This document shows, piece by piece, positions 44,075 to 54,662 of a stretch of 64,000 nt of DNA. Position 1 is the first letter of the stretch. Every line of letters starts with the position of its first letter. The translations under genes were made by a program, and so were the position numbers. The stretch is from Adiantum capillus-veneris (Eukaryota; Streptophyta; Polypodiopsida; Polypodiales; Pteridaceae): positions 174,866,740 through 174,930,739 of the forward strand of contig CM043944.1 in NCBI GenBank assembly GCA_014529385.2. Direction: 5' to 3'. The notes beneath the pieces were generated by a model. It did not search any database and had not been told where the DNA came from. It was given only the letters and a program-made list of their open reading frames with translations.

Positions 44075-45668
44075 TGTAACATTTAATGGCCTAATAACTT
44101 ATGTGTAGCGGAAATTAGCATGAACATAGTGGGCATTTCATCAGAATAGATTCCTAATGAGAATTACAAGAGTGCTTGGGTGGAGATAGCAACAAAAAGC
44201 ATAACACCTAGTTAGATAGCATTGGCAATACTTTCAAAAGAGAGAGAAATTAAGCTATTGACAACAGTTGAGGACGGGATTTTCATGGAGCCGGCCCCCC
44301 TCCAAAAGGCTTTGTATTATGGTTTCTCCCATCAAGAGAGACATTGTACAATACAATTCTTTGTGTTCCTTCAAGACTAGCTAGTGCAATGAAGATGGAA
44401 ACTTCATGCACTAAGCAAAACACTTAACAAACACAACTTGAATTATCCCGGTTCTCAGACCCAAGACCTCACACACCTTCGAAGATTTCGAGAGCTAGCA
44501 GGGTATGAGAGTAGATTGAGAGGAAGAAGGAGTATCTTACGAGAAAGATGTACATCTCCTCACATAATCACTCATATGTAGCATAGCTTAGCTTAGTAAT
44601 TAGCTTGGTAGAGGAGATGAGCATGCATTGAAGCTTGGCTCTTGGTTGGATTTGCATCCACATGCCAAGAGAGTGTTGATGTAGGCTTCTATCTCACAAG
44701 CTTGGAGTAGGTAATGAGTTCTCCATTAAAGCTTTGGAAGAGATAGTCTTCTCTTTCTTCACACATGAGCTTGTGTGAGTGTGTGTGTGTGATAATCCTT
44801 GCAAAAATCAACCCCCTCTCTCTCTTGGGCGAGCCCTCTTGCTAATTGCTCTTGCTGAAGCCTCATTGGCCCTCCCCAAGTCAAGCCAGTTACAATTAAG
44901 CAGCATAAGTGATAGCCTTCTGACATGTGTCCCCCTTTCCCCTTTTGTGAGAGCTTTAGGTAATTAAATAATTAAACTAAACTCTATTGGACCCCTTTGC
45001 CTCCTAGCCAATAGGAATCAGGCAAGCCATGGGGCTCCTGAATGCTCATTGGACCCCTTGGGAGACTGCCCAATAGTCTTCTAGGAGACTTAACTCTCAT
45101 TGGTTTCTTTTATTAAATGTTTTTAAATTAATTAAACTAGATTTACTCTAGCTTAATTCTCATTGGTCCACTTCAAGGGTCATCCAATAGAAATTGGGCA
45201 CACCTTGTGGGCATCTGGCCTAGGGAACTGACATGTCTCCCTCATTCCCTTTGTGTAAAGGGAGCCTCTGTGTGTGTGTGTGTGTGTGTGGCTTTCTCTC
45301 TCATCCCCTACCTTTAGGGCTCGCCTCCTCCCATGTAGGGATGTGCAAAGACTTTTAGGGCACACACAAAGCATCCAATTTTCCCTAAGGTTGACCTTTG
45401 GACACAACCTTTGAATTTTGGAACCTTAGCATTTTGGAAGTCTTAATGGGCTAAACCTTAGGGTCTTTTTAGCCCATTGTTGCACATGGCTCTTTTGCAG
45501 ATGGCCCCCCCTTTGGATCCCTATTTTCCCTCCTTTGGATCCCTACTGTGGCCGGTCTGCTAGCTTAACCAATATTTTAGCTTTTTCTCCCCTGGCCTTC
45601 CCCACATTAAATGATCAATTTAATAGGAGAAAATCATTTAGGAGAATTAGATATTGATTATTATAACA
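44075..45668 (-). repeat. Gypsy2 3' LTR
   Basis: 1,594 bp. In the element's sense it begins TGTTATAATAATC and ends ATGTTACA. The purine tract AAGAGAGAGG lies immediately upstream (45670-45683 region). Confidence 0.92.
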
Positions 45669-46024
45669 TTACCTCTCTCTTGAAATCATAGTCGTCCTCG
45701 ACTATGGTGTAGAGAAGATAAAGCATGTTCATGAGTCCTTTTCTTAGCGGGTAGAGGATCCCTATGTTACCCTACAACATCATTCCACAATGGATGACTA
45801 GTCCATTTGGCGCTTGAGAGCCTGAGGCTGTCGCAAGCATGTCTGCACATTAGTCCTATCAGTCTTCCATAGTAGAGTGACAAGCTCTACTTGGTGTTTG
45901 GGAGACGTCGTCTCCGGAAACTTGATCTAAGAATATATACTACTTCATTTTTGTGCACAAATAAAGAAAAAGAGAGTCTTATAAGACAAAAATTTTGTTC
46001 ATTTTTAACATTTTGTACATTTGC

Positions 46025-48910
46025 TTACTCTTGGGAAGCATTGTAAGCATCGACAAGGTTTAGGTTATCCTTTAATTGTATGCCTTGCATCCATCTAGCA
46101 TCTTCAAAAGGATAATTCTTAAACTTAATAAGATATTGTCGGATAGTCTTACCGCCTCTTAGTACCTTGTCTTCATGTCGGAGAATGGATTCGGGCTGCA
46201 GCACCTCTTCTTGATCCTCGATCTCCGGTGGGTCTTCAATAGTTGGTTCTTGAGGTGGATCTCCTTTGTAAGGCTTTAATAGGCTCACATGAAAATCATT
46301 GTGTATGAGCCAATGATTGGGCAACTTGAGTTGATAGGCCATCTCATTGATTGGCCTAAGAATCTGAAAGGGACCATAGTACCTTTTTGCTAGTTTAGCA
46401 TAGTACTTTTGGTGACCCGTAGGATTCTTGCCTGTTGTGTGCCTTAATCAAGCCTTGGGAAACTTTAACAAGACCCAATCGTTTTCTTTAAAGGCTTGGG
46501 CTCTTCTGTGCTTGTCAGCAGCAGCCTTTTGCCTTTGCTGTGAGATAGAGATAGCATCCTTAATCTTTTGGAAAGATTCTTGTAGGTCTCGGCTATACTC
46601 ATCTGCAGCGAAGATCTTCCCATGTACCTTAAGTAGCAAGGGACTTTTTTATCTTCCCTCAATTACCTCGAAAGGTGCTTTTCCCGTGGAAGTATGTGCA
46701 GTGTTATTGTAAGCATACTCCACTAAGGGTAAGTACTTCTCCCATTGGGATCTTTGATCTACTTTCGTTACATAGGCTTTTAGTAGATCGAGAATGGTTA
46801 GGTTAGCTATTTCACTTTGGCCATCAGTTTGTGGATGATAGGCCGAAGAGAAGTTTAGCCTTGTTCCTAAATTCTCAAAGAGACCCTTCCAGAAATTACT
46901 GGTCATTCTAGGATCTCTATCCGACACTATGGACATGGGCAAGCCATGGTACTTGAAAATTTGTGAAATAAAGAGGGTTTCCATTTGATGGGCTTTGATA
47001 GTCTTTTTGACAGGTATAAAATGAGCTTGTTTACTAAACCTGTCTACTATCGTCCATATTCCCGTATTCCCATGGATAGACTTAGGCAATCCAAAGATAA
47101 AATCCATGGATATGCTCTCCCATGGTGAATTAGGGATTGGCAAGGGTTGAAGCAATCCAAATTGCTTCCCTCTATCAAATTTTGTCTTTTGGCATACCAC
47201 ACATTTGGAAACATACTCTTGTATGTTCACTTTCATGGTAGGCCAATAGAAATATGTTTCAATTCCCTTTAAGGTAGACTGAATCCCTCTATGCCCCGCA
47301 TAAGGTGGAGCATGAGATTTATACATTACTTTCTCACGTAGTGAGTTAGTAACGCATAGTCTATTGCCATAGAGAAGATAACCATCTTGTAAAGTAAATG
47401 GTTCTTCTTTCTTCCCTAATGCAAGGGCTGAAATCACATCTCTAAAATCGGGATCAATAGCATACTCATCTATCATTGAAGATAGATCATTGTGAGTTGC
47501 TATGGAAACCGCATTCACTCTCGGCCGTCTTGAGAGTGCATCAGCTACTTGATTATGCTTGCCAGCAATGTGAGAAATATGAAAATGAAATTGCGAAAGG
47601 AAATTTGCCCACCTCATTTGTTTGTCGGAGAGCTTGGTCTGCGTCATGAAGTACTTAAGACTTTGGTGATCCGTTCGCCGAATGAAAGGAGTCCCCAATA
47701 AATAGTGCTTCCATGAGTCTAAGGCATGTAGAACTGCAAGGAGTTCCTTTTCGTATATGCCTAGAGCTTGCTCAACAGGGTCGAGCCTTCGACTCTCATA
47801 GCCTATGGTGTGCCCTTCTTGGAGCAAAACAGCTCCAAGGCAATCACCACAAGCATCGCATTGGACCTCAAATGGTTTTGAGAAATCCGGTAGTGTAAGC
47901 ACAGGTTGAGAGATAAGCTTTTCGAAAGCATTGTTCTCCTTAGCAGACCATGTATACCTAACGATTTTCTTTGTTAGGTCATGTAATGGTCCCGCAATTT
48001 GTGAGAACTTTTTTATGAAGCGTCTATAGTATGCACACATACCTATGAATCTTCTTAGTTCATGAAGATTCCTTGGTTTAGGCCATCCTTTTATTACCTC
48101 TAACTTAGATGGATCCATTTGGATGCCATCTTGAGAGATAATGTGACCTAAATACTGAATCTCTTGCAAGAAAAATTCACTTTTCTTTCGATTAACATAA
48201 AGTTTATTCTCTCTTAAAACTTGAAATATTACCTGGAGGTGTTGCTTGTGTTCCTCCAATGAATTAGAGTAGATGATAATATCATCAAAGAACACTCCAG
48301 TGAAGGTTCGATGAGGCCTGAATAGCTTCTCCATCAAGCGGTTGAATGTGGCTGGTGCATTGGTCAAGCCAAAAGGCATGACAATGTATTCGTAAAGACC
48401 AAATGTAGTACAAAATGCGGTCTTTACAATGTCTTGATCAACTATCCTTATTTGATGATAGCCACTTTTTAGGTCAACCCTACTGAAGTAGGTCGATCCT
48501 TGTAGCTTATCAAATAGGTCTTCTACCCGTGGAACGGGAAACCTATTCTTGATAGTGATCCTATTTAGTGCTCTATAGTCGACACACATACGATATGTGC
48601 CGTCTTTCTTTTGCACTAATAGCACAGGTGAGCAAAATGGAGATGAGCTTGGCCTAACCATACCCTTCTCAACTAACTCATGCACTTGCCGCATAATCTC
48701 CTCTTGTTGAGCTTGAGAAACTCTATAAGAAGGTTTATTAGGCGGTGAACTTCCTGGAAGAAGTTCAATTGCATGGTCATCATTACCTCGTTTAGGAGGT
48801 AGCTCACAAGGGATGTCGTCAATAAAAACATCTTGAAACCCCTTGAGAAAATTGGATAACTCTAATTCCTTTTGGTTGCTTTTATTTTCTTTTGCTAAAG
48901 CATTAGGTTC
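46025..48910 (-). pseudogene. Gypsy2 Pol: RT, RNase H, integrase, chromodomain-like tail
   Basis: One frame from about 48910 to 46025. RT motifs are VRPSSSPFCSPVLLV, CVDYRALNRIT, LKSGYHQIRI, PFGLTNAPATF and the catalytic FFDDIIIYS near 48285. RNase H has FEVQCDACGDCLGAVLLQ and ALDSWKHYLLG. Integrase has the His-Cys zinc region (HRGIQSTLKG, CVVCQKTKFDRGK) and the core acids in SMDFIFGLPKS, IVSDRDPRMT and YHPQTDGQSE. TAA at 46649 and TGA at 46448 interrupt the C-terminal part (KFPKA before the second). The tail resumes as NDFHVSLLKPYKG and QYLIKFKNYPFEDARW, a chromodomain-like end. Both stops fit single C-to-T changes (CAA, CGA). Upstream, a 1-nt shift near 48910 separates it from the protease frame. 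Confidence 0.9.
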
Positions 48911-49473
48911 ATTTTGAGGTCTTTAACAAAAATCATGTACACGGAAATAGAGCTCTTTATTGACTTGTTGAAAGCTGGTGTATGTACAATGGGGATGGTG
49001 TTACCCATTTCCTTAGCATCTATATACATGTCTTTTTCCCTGAACTTAAAGGAGATTCTCCTTTCAGGAAATTTAACATCGGCAGCCAGGCGGTCAAACC
49101 ATGGTGCCCCTAGGATTACATCCTCATGCTTGAGAGGAGAGATAAAGAAGTCCTCTTTGTCCACATAGCCTTGGACATGAAGCCTCAATTTCCCGATTAA
49201 GGGAGTGACTGAAGCTTCTTGCCCCTTGAAGGCACTGTCTGCGGGTAGGACATCTCCCATCTCATAGGATTGTATTCCTAGCTTGGTGGCCAACTCTATA
49301 GATATAAAATTGTGAGTAGAACCAGGGTCAAAGAGAATAAAAGCATCATGTTCTCTTACCTTTCCCCAAGCATGGCATAGAGGAGATCCTTTGTGGTGAG
49401 TTTGGTGAGTGTCCTCCTCTTGGATTTCAACCAAGGAAGCTCTAGGAGGATCTTGGCGATTGTTCTTTTGGGG
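48895..49473 (-). pseudogene. Gypsy2 protease segment (downstream of the Copia3 insertion)
   Basis: Continues Gag from the insertion site in the same frame, because the insert plus duplication (5,184 bp) is a multiple of three. It has the retropepsin motif ILFDPGSTHNFIS near 49330, with Asp-Pro-Gly instead of Asp-Ser-Gly as in many Gypsy elements, and ILGAPWF near 49110. It ends at a stop at 48895 after a 1-nt shift near a run of A. The first codons of the open frame up to 49506 belong to Copia3's LTR, not to Gypsy2. Confidence 0.85.
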
Positions 49474-49478
49474 ACAAG

Positions 49479-49705
49479 TGTTGGAATTAGGGTTGCAGAG
49501 AAACACACACAGCTTGGAGAAGACGAAGGAAGCTCAAAGCACACAATGGAGAGTGTATTCCTTAGTGTGCAATGGAAAGATAGATAGCCCTAGAGTGATG
49601 GGCGTATATACAATGCACGGGGGAAAAAACCTCCTTAAGAGGGAAAAAATGCCCCGGCGGTCCTAGTGTGTTCACACACATCACTACCACATGTATATGG
49701 TAACA
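49479..49705 (-). repeat. Copia3 3' LTR
   Basis: 227 bp, TGTTACC...TTCCAACA in the element's sense. TATATAC near 49609-49615 is a TATA candidate. The purine tract GGGGGGATT adjoins it (49706-49714). Confidence 0.95.
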
Positions 49706-49780
49706 AATCCCCCCTGGAGTGATGCGGTGAACGAGAGCTGGCACATGAGTAAAGGGAAGTGCCATGCCCTGAGGACAGGA

Positions 49781-52291
49781 TCAGTCCACAAAGGGGAGTA
49801 AGCCCAAAGCTTTGCGGAAAGCTTCAAGCTTCTCACGAGACAATGCCTTTGTGAAAAGATCTGCAAGGTTGTCCTGTGTTGGCACATAAGCCAAGCTGAT
49901 CTCTCTTGCTGAGAGCCTCTCCCTGACATAGTGGTAATGCACCTCAATGTGCTTTGTGCGAGCATGAAAAACTGGGTTCCTCGCAACTGCCAATGCGCTC
50001 TGACTGTCAGTGTAGATAGTGTTGGCAGTGTCCTGTCCAACACCCAAGTCAGCCATAAGGCGTCTGAGCCATACACACTCAACCGTAGCTGTGAAGACTG
50101 CCCTGTACTCTGCCTCACAACTCGAAGTGGCCACAGTAGGTTGCTTCTTGCTCAACCATGATATACATGAACTGCCAAGCATGAAACAAAAACCACTTGT
50201 GGACACTCGCGTGTCAAAACAACCAGCCCAATCTGAGTCCGAAAAAGCATGTAAGTCTGGCGGCAATGATCCCCCCTTGGGATAAAACAAGCCAAGATGT
50301 AAAGTGCCACTAAGGTAGCGGAAAATCCTCTTGACAGCCTGCCAATGCTTAGACCCTGGGCTATGCATAAATCTGCTGACCTGCGAGACTGCAAACTGAA
50401 TATCTGGCCTCGTGTTGCATACATAAATGAGGCAGCCAACAGCAGTTTGGTAAAGAGTGACATCAGCAGGATCGCCAGCATCATGTAGACTCAGCTTCAA
50501 ACCTGTTTCCATGGGAGTGGCAATAGGTTTGCAATCCTCAAGTCCAAACTTACATAGCAATGTCTCTATGTAACTTTTCTGACACAAGGCAATACCACCA
50601 TCACACTGCTTGAACTGTATACCCAAGTAATGATGCAACAGCCCCAAATCTTTCATCTTGAAAGTAGCATTCAAATCAGCCTTAAATTCAGCAATATGTC
50701 TCTCATTTGGTCCAGTGATCAGCAAATCATCAACATAAAGAACCACAATGAGAAATACATCATCCTCACGCTTTACATACAATGTGCTTTCTGTTGGACT
50801 GTTACGAAAGCCTCGTTTAACCAAATGAGTGTCAGCTTTCTCATACCAAGCACGAGGAGATTGCTTCAACCCATACAAAGCCTTCTTACATTTGCACACT
50901 TTGTCTTCTTGTCCTTTTATGACAAAACCGCGAGGCTGCGTTACATAAACTTCCTCAAATATGTCACCATTCAAGAAAGCAGTAACAATGTCTGATTGAT
51001 GTACATCCCAACCAAAATGAGCTGCCAATGCACATAGAAAACGCACAGTAGTCATACGACAAGTGGGAGCAAAAGTCTCTTCATAATCTATGCCTTTTTG
51101 TTGTGCATAACCCTTTGCAACAAGTCGAGCCTTATGGCGATCGATCTCACCATCCGGCTTGCGTTTCAACTTGTAAACCCACTTCGTACCAATGGCCTTT
51201 TTGCCAGGAGGCAAATCACATAAAGTCCATGTGTCATTCTCTATAAGTGCATCATATTCTGATTTCATGGCAGCAATCCAATTTTCTGAATTCTGTGCTT
51301 CATCAAAAGACAGAGGCTCCTCAACATCATGTAAACTAGACACAGCCAAAGCATAACAATCTGATGCATAAGATGCATGGCGAGAGCCTGAACGAGTACG
51401 ACTAGATAAAGGTGCATCCAATTTACTGTCACGCAAAGTGTGCACCAGCCATTTTGGCATACCTCTAGCCTGCTCATTTTCAGCCCTTTCCTCATCAAGT
51501 ACATCATGTACATCTGCATCAGTAATAGGCTGTTCTAAAACATTTTCAGAAACCCCCATAGGCTGTACATTTGCCTCATTGGAACTTACATTCGTATTTC
51601 CACCACTGAAAAGAGGCAACAAAGTGTCATAAATGTCCTGTGAGCTTACATTACTGTCTCTAGTACATGACAGCAAGGGTTGAACAGAATCTTCCACAAA
51701 CACTACATCCCGTGAAACCAAAATACGTTTTGTTTGCGGATGATACAACCTGTAACCTTTGCTTTCAGCACTATAACCAACAAAAATACATTTGACAGCC
51801 TTATCATCCAATTTTCTGCGCTGCACTTGTGGCACCAAAGCATATGCCAAACAGCCAAAAACACGCATGTGCTCAATAGAAGGTTTTCTATCATGCCATG
51901 CTTCATATGGAGTAATAGACTGCAAAGCTTTCGTAGGACACCTGTTAAGTACATAAGTGGCACACATGATGGCCTCAAGCCAAAAAGAATGCGGCAAAGC
52001 TTGACTTTTGACCATACATCGTGCCATTTCCGTTAGTGACCTGTTTTTCCTCTCAGCAACACCATTTTGCTGAGGTGTATAAGGCACTGTACATTGGTGT
52101 TTTATCCCACGACTAGCCAGAAATGCATTAAATTCATGAGACATATACTCCCCCCCTCGATCGGAACGGAGGGTGCCCATAGTACATTTTGAGACATTTT
52201 CAGCCATAGCCAAAAATTGTTTGAAGCACATAAAAAACTTCGGACTTCGCTTTAAGCGGAAATACCCACGCATGCCTGGAGTAATCATCAA
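49781..52291 (-). CDS. Copia3 Pol: integrase core (second part), RT, RNase H
   Basis: About 836 codons open. The coding sequence truly begins near 52235, where it continues the upstream frame after the 1-nt shift. Integrase motifs are RSDRGGEYMS and PYTPQQNGVAERKNR, which hold the second Asp and the Glu. A Ser/Asp-rich linker follows, then RT (WVYKLKRKPDGE, DIVTAFLNGDIFEEVY, ALYGLKQSPRAWYE, catalytic LYVDDLLITG near 50730) and RNase H (HAFSDSDWAGC, SSCEAEYRAV, YTDSQSALAVA). No internal stop. Regulation would be from the LTR. Expected product: the enzymes for reverse transcription and integration in virus-like particles. Functional if the 1-nt shift proves to be a sequencing error. Confidence 0.9.
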   Translation of the reverse strand: MMITPGMRGYFRLKRSPKFFMCFKQFLAMAENVSKCTMGTLRSDRGGEYMSHEFNAFLASRGIKHQCTVPYTPQQNGVAERKNRSLTEMARCMVKSQALPHSFWLEAIMCATYVLNRCPTKALQSITPYEAWHDRKPSIEHMRVFGCLAYALVPQVQRRKLDDKAVKCIFVGYSAESKGYRLYHPQTKRILVSRDVVFVEDSVQPLLSCTRDSNVSSQDIYDTLLPLFSGGNTNVSSNEANVQPMGVSENVLEQPITDADVHDVLDEERAENEQARGMPKWLVHTLRDSKLDAPLSSRTRSGSRHASYASDCYALAVSSLHDVEEPLSFDEAQNSENWIAAMKSEYDALIENDTWTLCDLPPGKKAIGTKWVYKLKRKPDGEIDRHKARLVAKGYAQQKGIDYEETFAPTCRMTTVRFLCALAAHFGWDVHQSDIVTAFLNGDIFEEVYVTQPRGFVIKGQEDKVCKCKKALYGLKQSPRAWYEKADTHLVKRGFRNSPTESTLYVKREDDVFLIVVLYVDDLLITGPNERHIAEFKADLNATFKMKDLGLLHHYLGIQFKQCDGGIALCQKSYIETLLCKFGLEDCKPIATPMETGLKLSLHDAGDPADVTLYQTAVGCLIYVCNTRPDIQFAVSQVSRFMHSPGSKHWQAVKRIFRYLSGTLHLGLFYPKGGSLPPDLHAFSDSDWAGCFDTRVSTSGFCFMLGSSCISWLSKKQPTVATSSCEAEYRAVFTATVECVWLRRLMADLGVGQDTANTIYTDSQSALAVARNPVFHARTKHIEVHYHYVRERLSAREISLAYVPTQDNLADLFTKALSREKLEAFRKALGLLPFVD

Positions 52292-54128
52292 TGAAAGTCA
52301 CGAAGTACAGGTAATTGCCCAAGGACGGAGTTTGCATGGGCCCACAAACGTCACTATGCACAAGCTGCAACCTGCATGTGGCCCTAACTGAACCATCCTT
52401 TGGAAACTTAGAACGCTGCATTTTACCCAGAATACAGCCTTCACAAACATGTTTGATAGGTGCTTCAAGAGGCGGCAAAGAAGCAACCATATCAGATTTC
52501 TGCAAACGCAGCAAACTGGCAAAATTCAGATGACCAAAACGTGCATGCCAAAGTTTTGCATCTGAAATAGCCCTTGAATCTGCAACAGCATTTGCAAAAT
52601 TTTGTCCACACTTGTCATACAAAGTGAGCTTATACAGCCCACGGCGCAAAAGCCCAGATGCAACAATTTCATCACCAAAACTGAGATCATGAACTGTACA
52701 TCTGTCATCCACAAATTTGACTACAAGTCCAAGTCTAGCAAGTGCGGATACAGACAAGAGATTCTTCTTGATCCCAGGTACATAAAGTGCATCAACAAGT
52801 GTGAAGGAACTGCCATTAGCAGCAGTGAGCACAATCTTTCCAACTCCCTGAACTGGATAAGAGGCGTTGTTGGCACAAGTTACTGAATTCCCATGAGGGA
52901 CAGACTCGAGAGAGGTAAACAATTCACGATGTGAGGTAATGTGCTTTGTAGCACCACTGTCGAAATACCACACATGTGAATCTGCAGCAACTGACAAGCA
53001 TGCATCATGGACAGCAGGATTGTAAGTGCACTCTGCGCTAAAAGCCCATTCTGCATCAACATCAGCATCACAATCTCCTTTCACAGAAGACTCAACAATG
53101 GCTGCATTTGTAGTGGAACCAGCATTTGCAGTGGAACCACCCTCTTTCTTCTTAGCCTCTTTGGCCTTCAACTTAGGACACGACTTGATCAAGTGATCAT
53201 TGGCTTTACAATAATGGCAACGCATCTTCTTTTTGCCCTTATCACCAGAATTGCCAGACGAAGTGCTGCCAGCAGAAGCATTAGGAACAGAAATTTTGCC
53301 ACTCGCAGCAGAACCATAAGAAGTGGCTGCATTACTGTTACCACCCTTTCTTTGAGAAGCAATAAAAGCCTGTTCAACTGCACGCTGCCTAGTCCTGTTT
53401 TTTCTAGAAAGTGACTCTTGCAACAGCAATGTGCATAATGCATCAAACTTGACAACTTCAGGATTTCCTTGGGTCATCAGTCTCCAAGTACTAGCAAAAG
53501 TCTGGTAGGAATCTGGTAAGGCATCAAGAACAGTCTGCACAAGGGAACTGTCAGAAATGACTTCACCTGCAGAAATGAGTTGCTCATTGATATCCTTGAC
53601 ACTAGCAAGGAAAGTGTCCATATCATCTTCCTCATGCATAATCTTCGACTCTAGCTCTTTACGCAGCAAAGCAATTTTAGCCTCATTGCGACTTGCATAA
53701 AGACCTGCTAGAATATCCCAAGCCTGTTTTGCAGATTTTGCTGAACGGATGTGAGGAATAATGGTGCGCTTCACAGACAACGCAATCAATGCATGAGCCT
53801 GCGCATCCTTAACATCCCAACGAGCTTGTTCTGCTGTAGGCAAAACAACTCTAACAGCTGCAATCCTTGCAGCAAGACCTGCAACATCCTCAATATCGCC
53901 TACATCTTCAGAACCAGGACGTACATCAATGCCCTGCACAATGTTCCAGACACCTTTTGACACAAGAACGTGTTGCATCATATAAGCCCACATAGGGTAG
54001 TTGTCCCCATCCAACCTGTCCTCAGCAGCAAACATCTTGAACACATCTGTGTTGTTGTTGTCAGCAATGGTAAATGCTGCACCTGATGTGAAAACTGCCC
54101 GAAAATAGGAGAAATGGAGCGGGAACAA
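52200..54128 (-). CDS. Copia3 Gag, protease and integrase N-terminal part
   Basis: 642 codons open. The first Met (54128) is followed by a further candidate (MFAAEDRLDGDNYPMW, near 54036), which by comparison with plant Copia Gag may be the real start. The Gag region runs to about residue 300, with zinc knuckle CHYCKANDHLIKSC near 53220. The protease is WYFDSGATKHITS near 52960. The pre-integrase segment is LWHARFGHLNF with a Cys pair (CEGCILGKM). The integrase starts HSDVCGPM, the first catalytic Asp. The frame ends after LKAKSEVF, where six T in the sense strand replace the five needed to join the next frame. Confidence 0.9.
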   Translation of the reverse strand: MFPLHFSYFRAVFTSGAAFTIADNNNTDVFKMFAAEDRLDGDNYPMWAYMMQHVLVSKGVWNIVQGIDVRPGSEDVGDIEDVAGLAARIAAVRVVLPTAEQARWDVKDAQAHALIALSVKRTIIPHIRSAKSAKQAWDILAGLYASRNEAKIALLRKELESKIMHEEDDMDTFLASVKDINEQLISAGEVISDSSLVQTVLDALPDSYQTFASTWRLMTQGNPEVVKFDALCTLLLQESLSRKNRTRQRAVEQAFIASQRKGGNSNAATSYGSAASGKISVPNASAGSTSSGNSGDKGKKKMRCHYCKANDHLIKSCPKLKAKEAKKKEGGSTANAGSTTNAAIVESSVKGDCDADVDAEWAFSAECTYNPAVHDACLSVAADSHVWYFDSGATKHITSHRELFTSLESVPHGNSVTCANNASYPVQGVGKIVLTAANGSSFTLVDALYVPGIKKNLLSVSALARLGLVVKFVDDRCTVHDLSFGDEIVASGLLRRGLYKLTLYDKCGQNFANAVADSRAISDAKLWHARFGHLNFASLLRLQKSDMVASLPPLEAPIKHVCEGCILGKMQRSKFPKDGSVRATCRLQLVHSDVCGPMQTPSLGNYLYFVTFIDDYSRHAWVFPLKAKSEVFYVLQTIFGYG

Positions 54129-54416
54129 CTTGTGCTATATAGCACAAACCGTAGAAGACTATAAGGCACCTGTTATGCAGAAAACGGCACTGACAGAAAA
54201 TCTGCACAAAATGACGAAATAACCTGTGCAGTACTGTCCGTAGTGGAAACGGAGGCCGAAATGAGCCCAAATCAAAATTCTGAGCAGACCAAGCTCTTCG
54301 AGATTTCCCAAAATATTTGTCGACCTGCGAACGCTTGCCAAAGCTCACTGAAATCGGAGAAAGTGAGCAGGCGTGTGCTGGAGCAGCTGGCGACTAAGCC
54401 CGGGAGGACGTGACCT

Positions 54417-54428
54417 GCTCTGATACCA
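54417..54428 (-). other. Copia3 primer-binding site
   Basis: TGGTATCAGAGC on the minus strand, two bases from the 5' LTR, complementary to initiator tRNA-Met. Confidence 0.95.
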
Positions 54429-54430
54429 AT

Positions 54431-54657
54431 TGTTGGAATTAGGGTTGCAGAGAAACACACACAGCTTGGAGAAGACGAAGGAAGCTCAAAGCACACAATG
54501 GAGAGTGTATTCCTTAGTGTGCAATGGAAAGATAGATAGCCCTAGAGTGATGGGCGTATATACAATGCACGGGGGAAAAAACCTCCTTAAGAGGGAAAAA
54601 ATGCCCCGGCGGTCCTAGTGTGTTCACACACATCACTACCACATGTATATGGTAACA
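54431..54657 (-). repeat. Copia3 5' LTR
   Basis: 227 bp, no difference from the 3' LTR by eye. The open frame of Gypsy2 Gag runs into it and ends there, giving a false C-terminus. Confidence 0.95.
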
Positions 54658-54662
54658 ACAAG

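Larger units (their letters stand above)
49479..54657 (-). mobile_element. Ty1/Copia retrotransposon 'Copia3', near intact
   Basis: 5,179 bp with 227-bp LTRs (54431-54657 as 5' LTR, 49479-49705 as 3' LTR) that I read as identical base for base. There is a perfect ACAAG duplication (49474-49478, 54658-54662), a tRNA-iMet primer site and a purine tract. The two long frames cover the whole Gag-Pol with all catalytic motifs. The only defect is one extra base in a run of six A (plus strand 52232-52237). This is the youngest element of the window and possibly still mobile. Confidence 0.95.

Noticed and set aside
44779-44967. Short frames repeated at 44779 and 57268
   Set aside because: They are the two LTR copies of Gypsy2, not genes.
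52200-52291. Programmed ribosomal frameshift in Copia3
   Set aside because: The two frames meet in the middle of the integrase core, not between Gag and Pol. A homopolymer error or mutation is far likelier.
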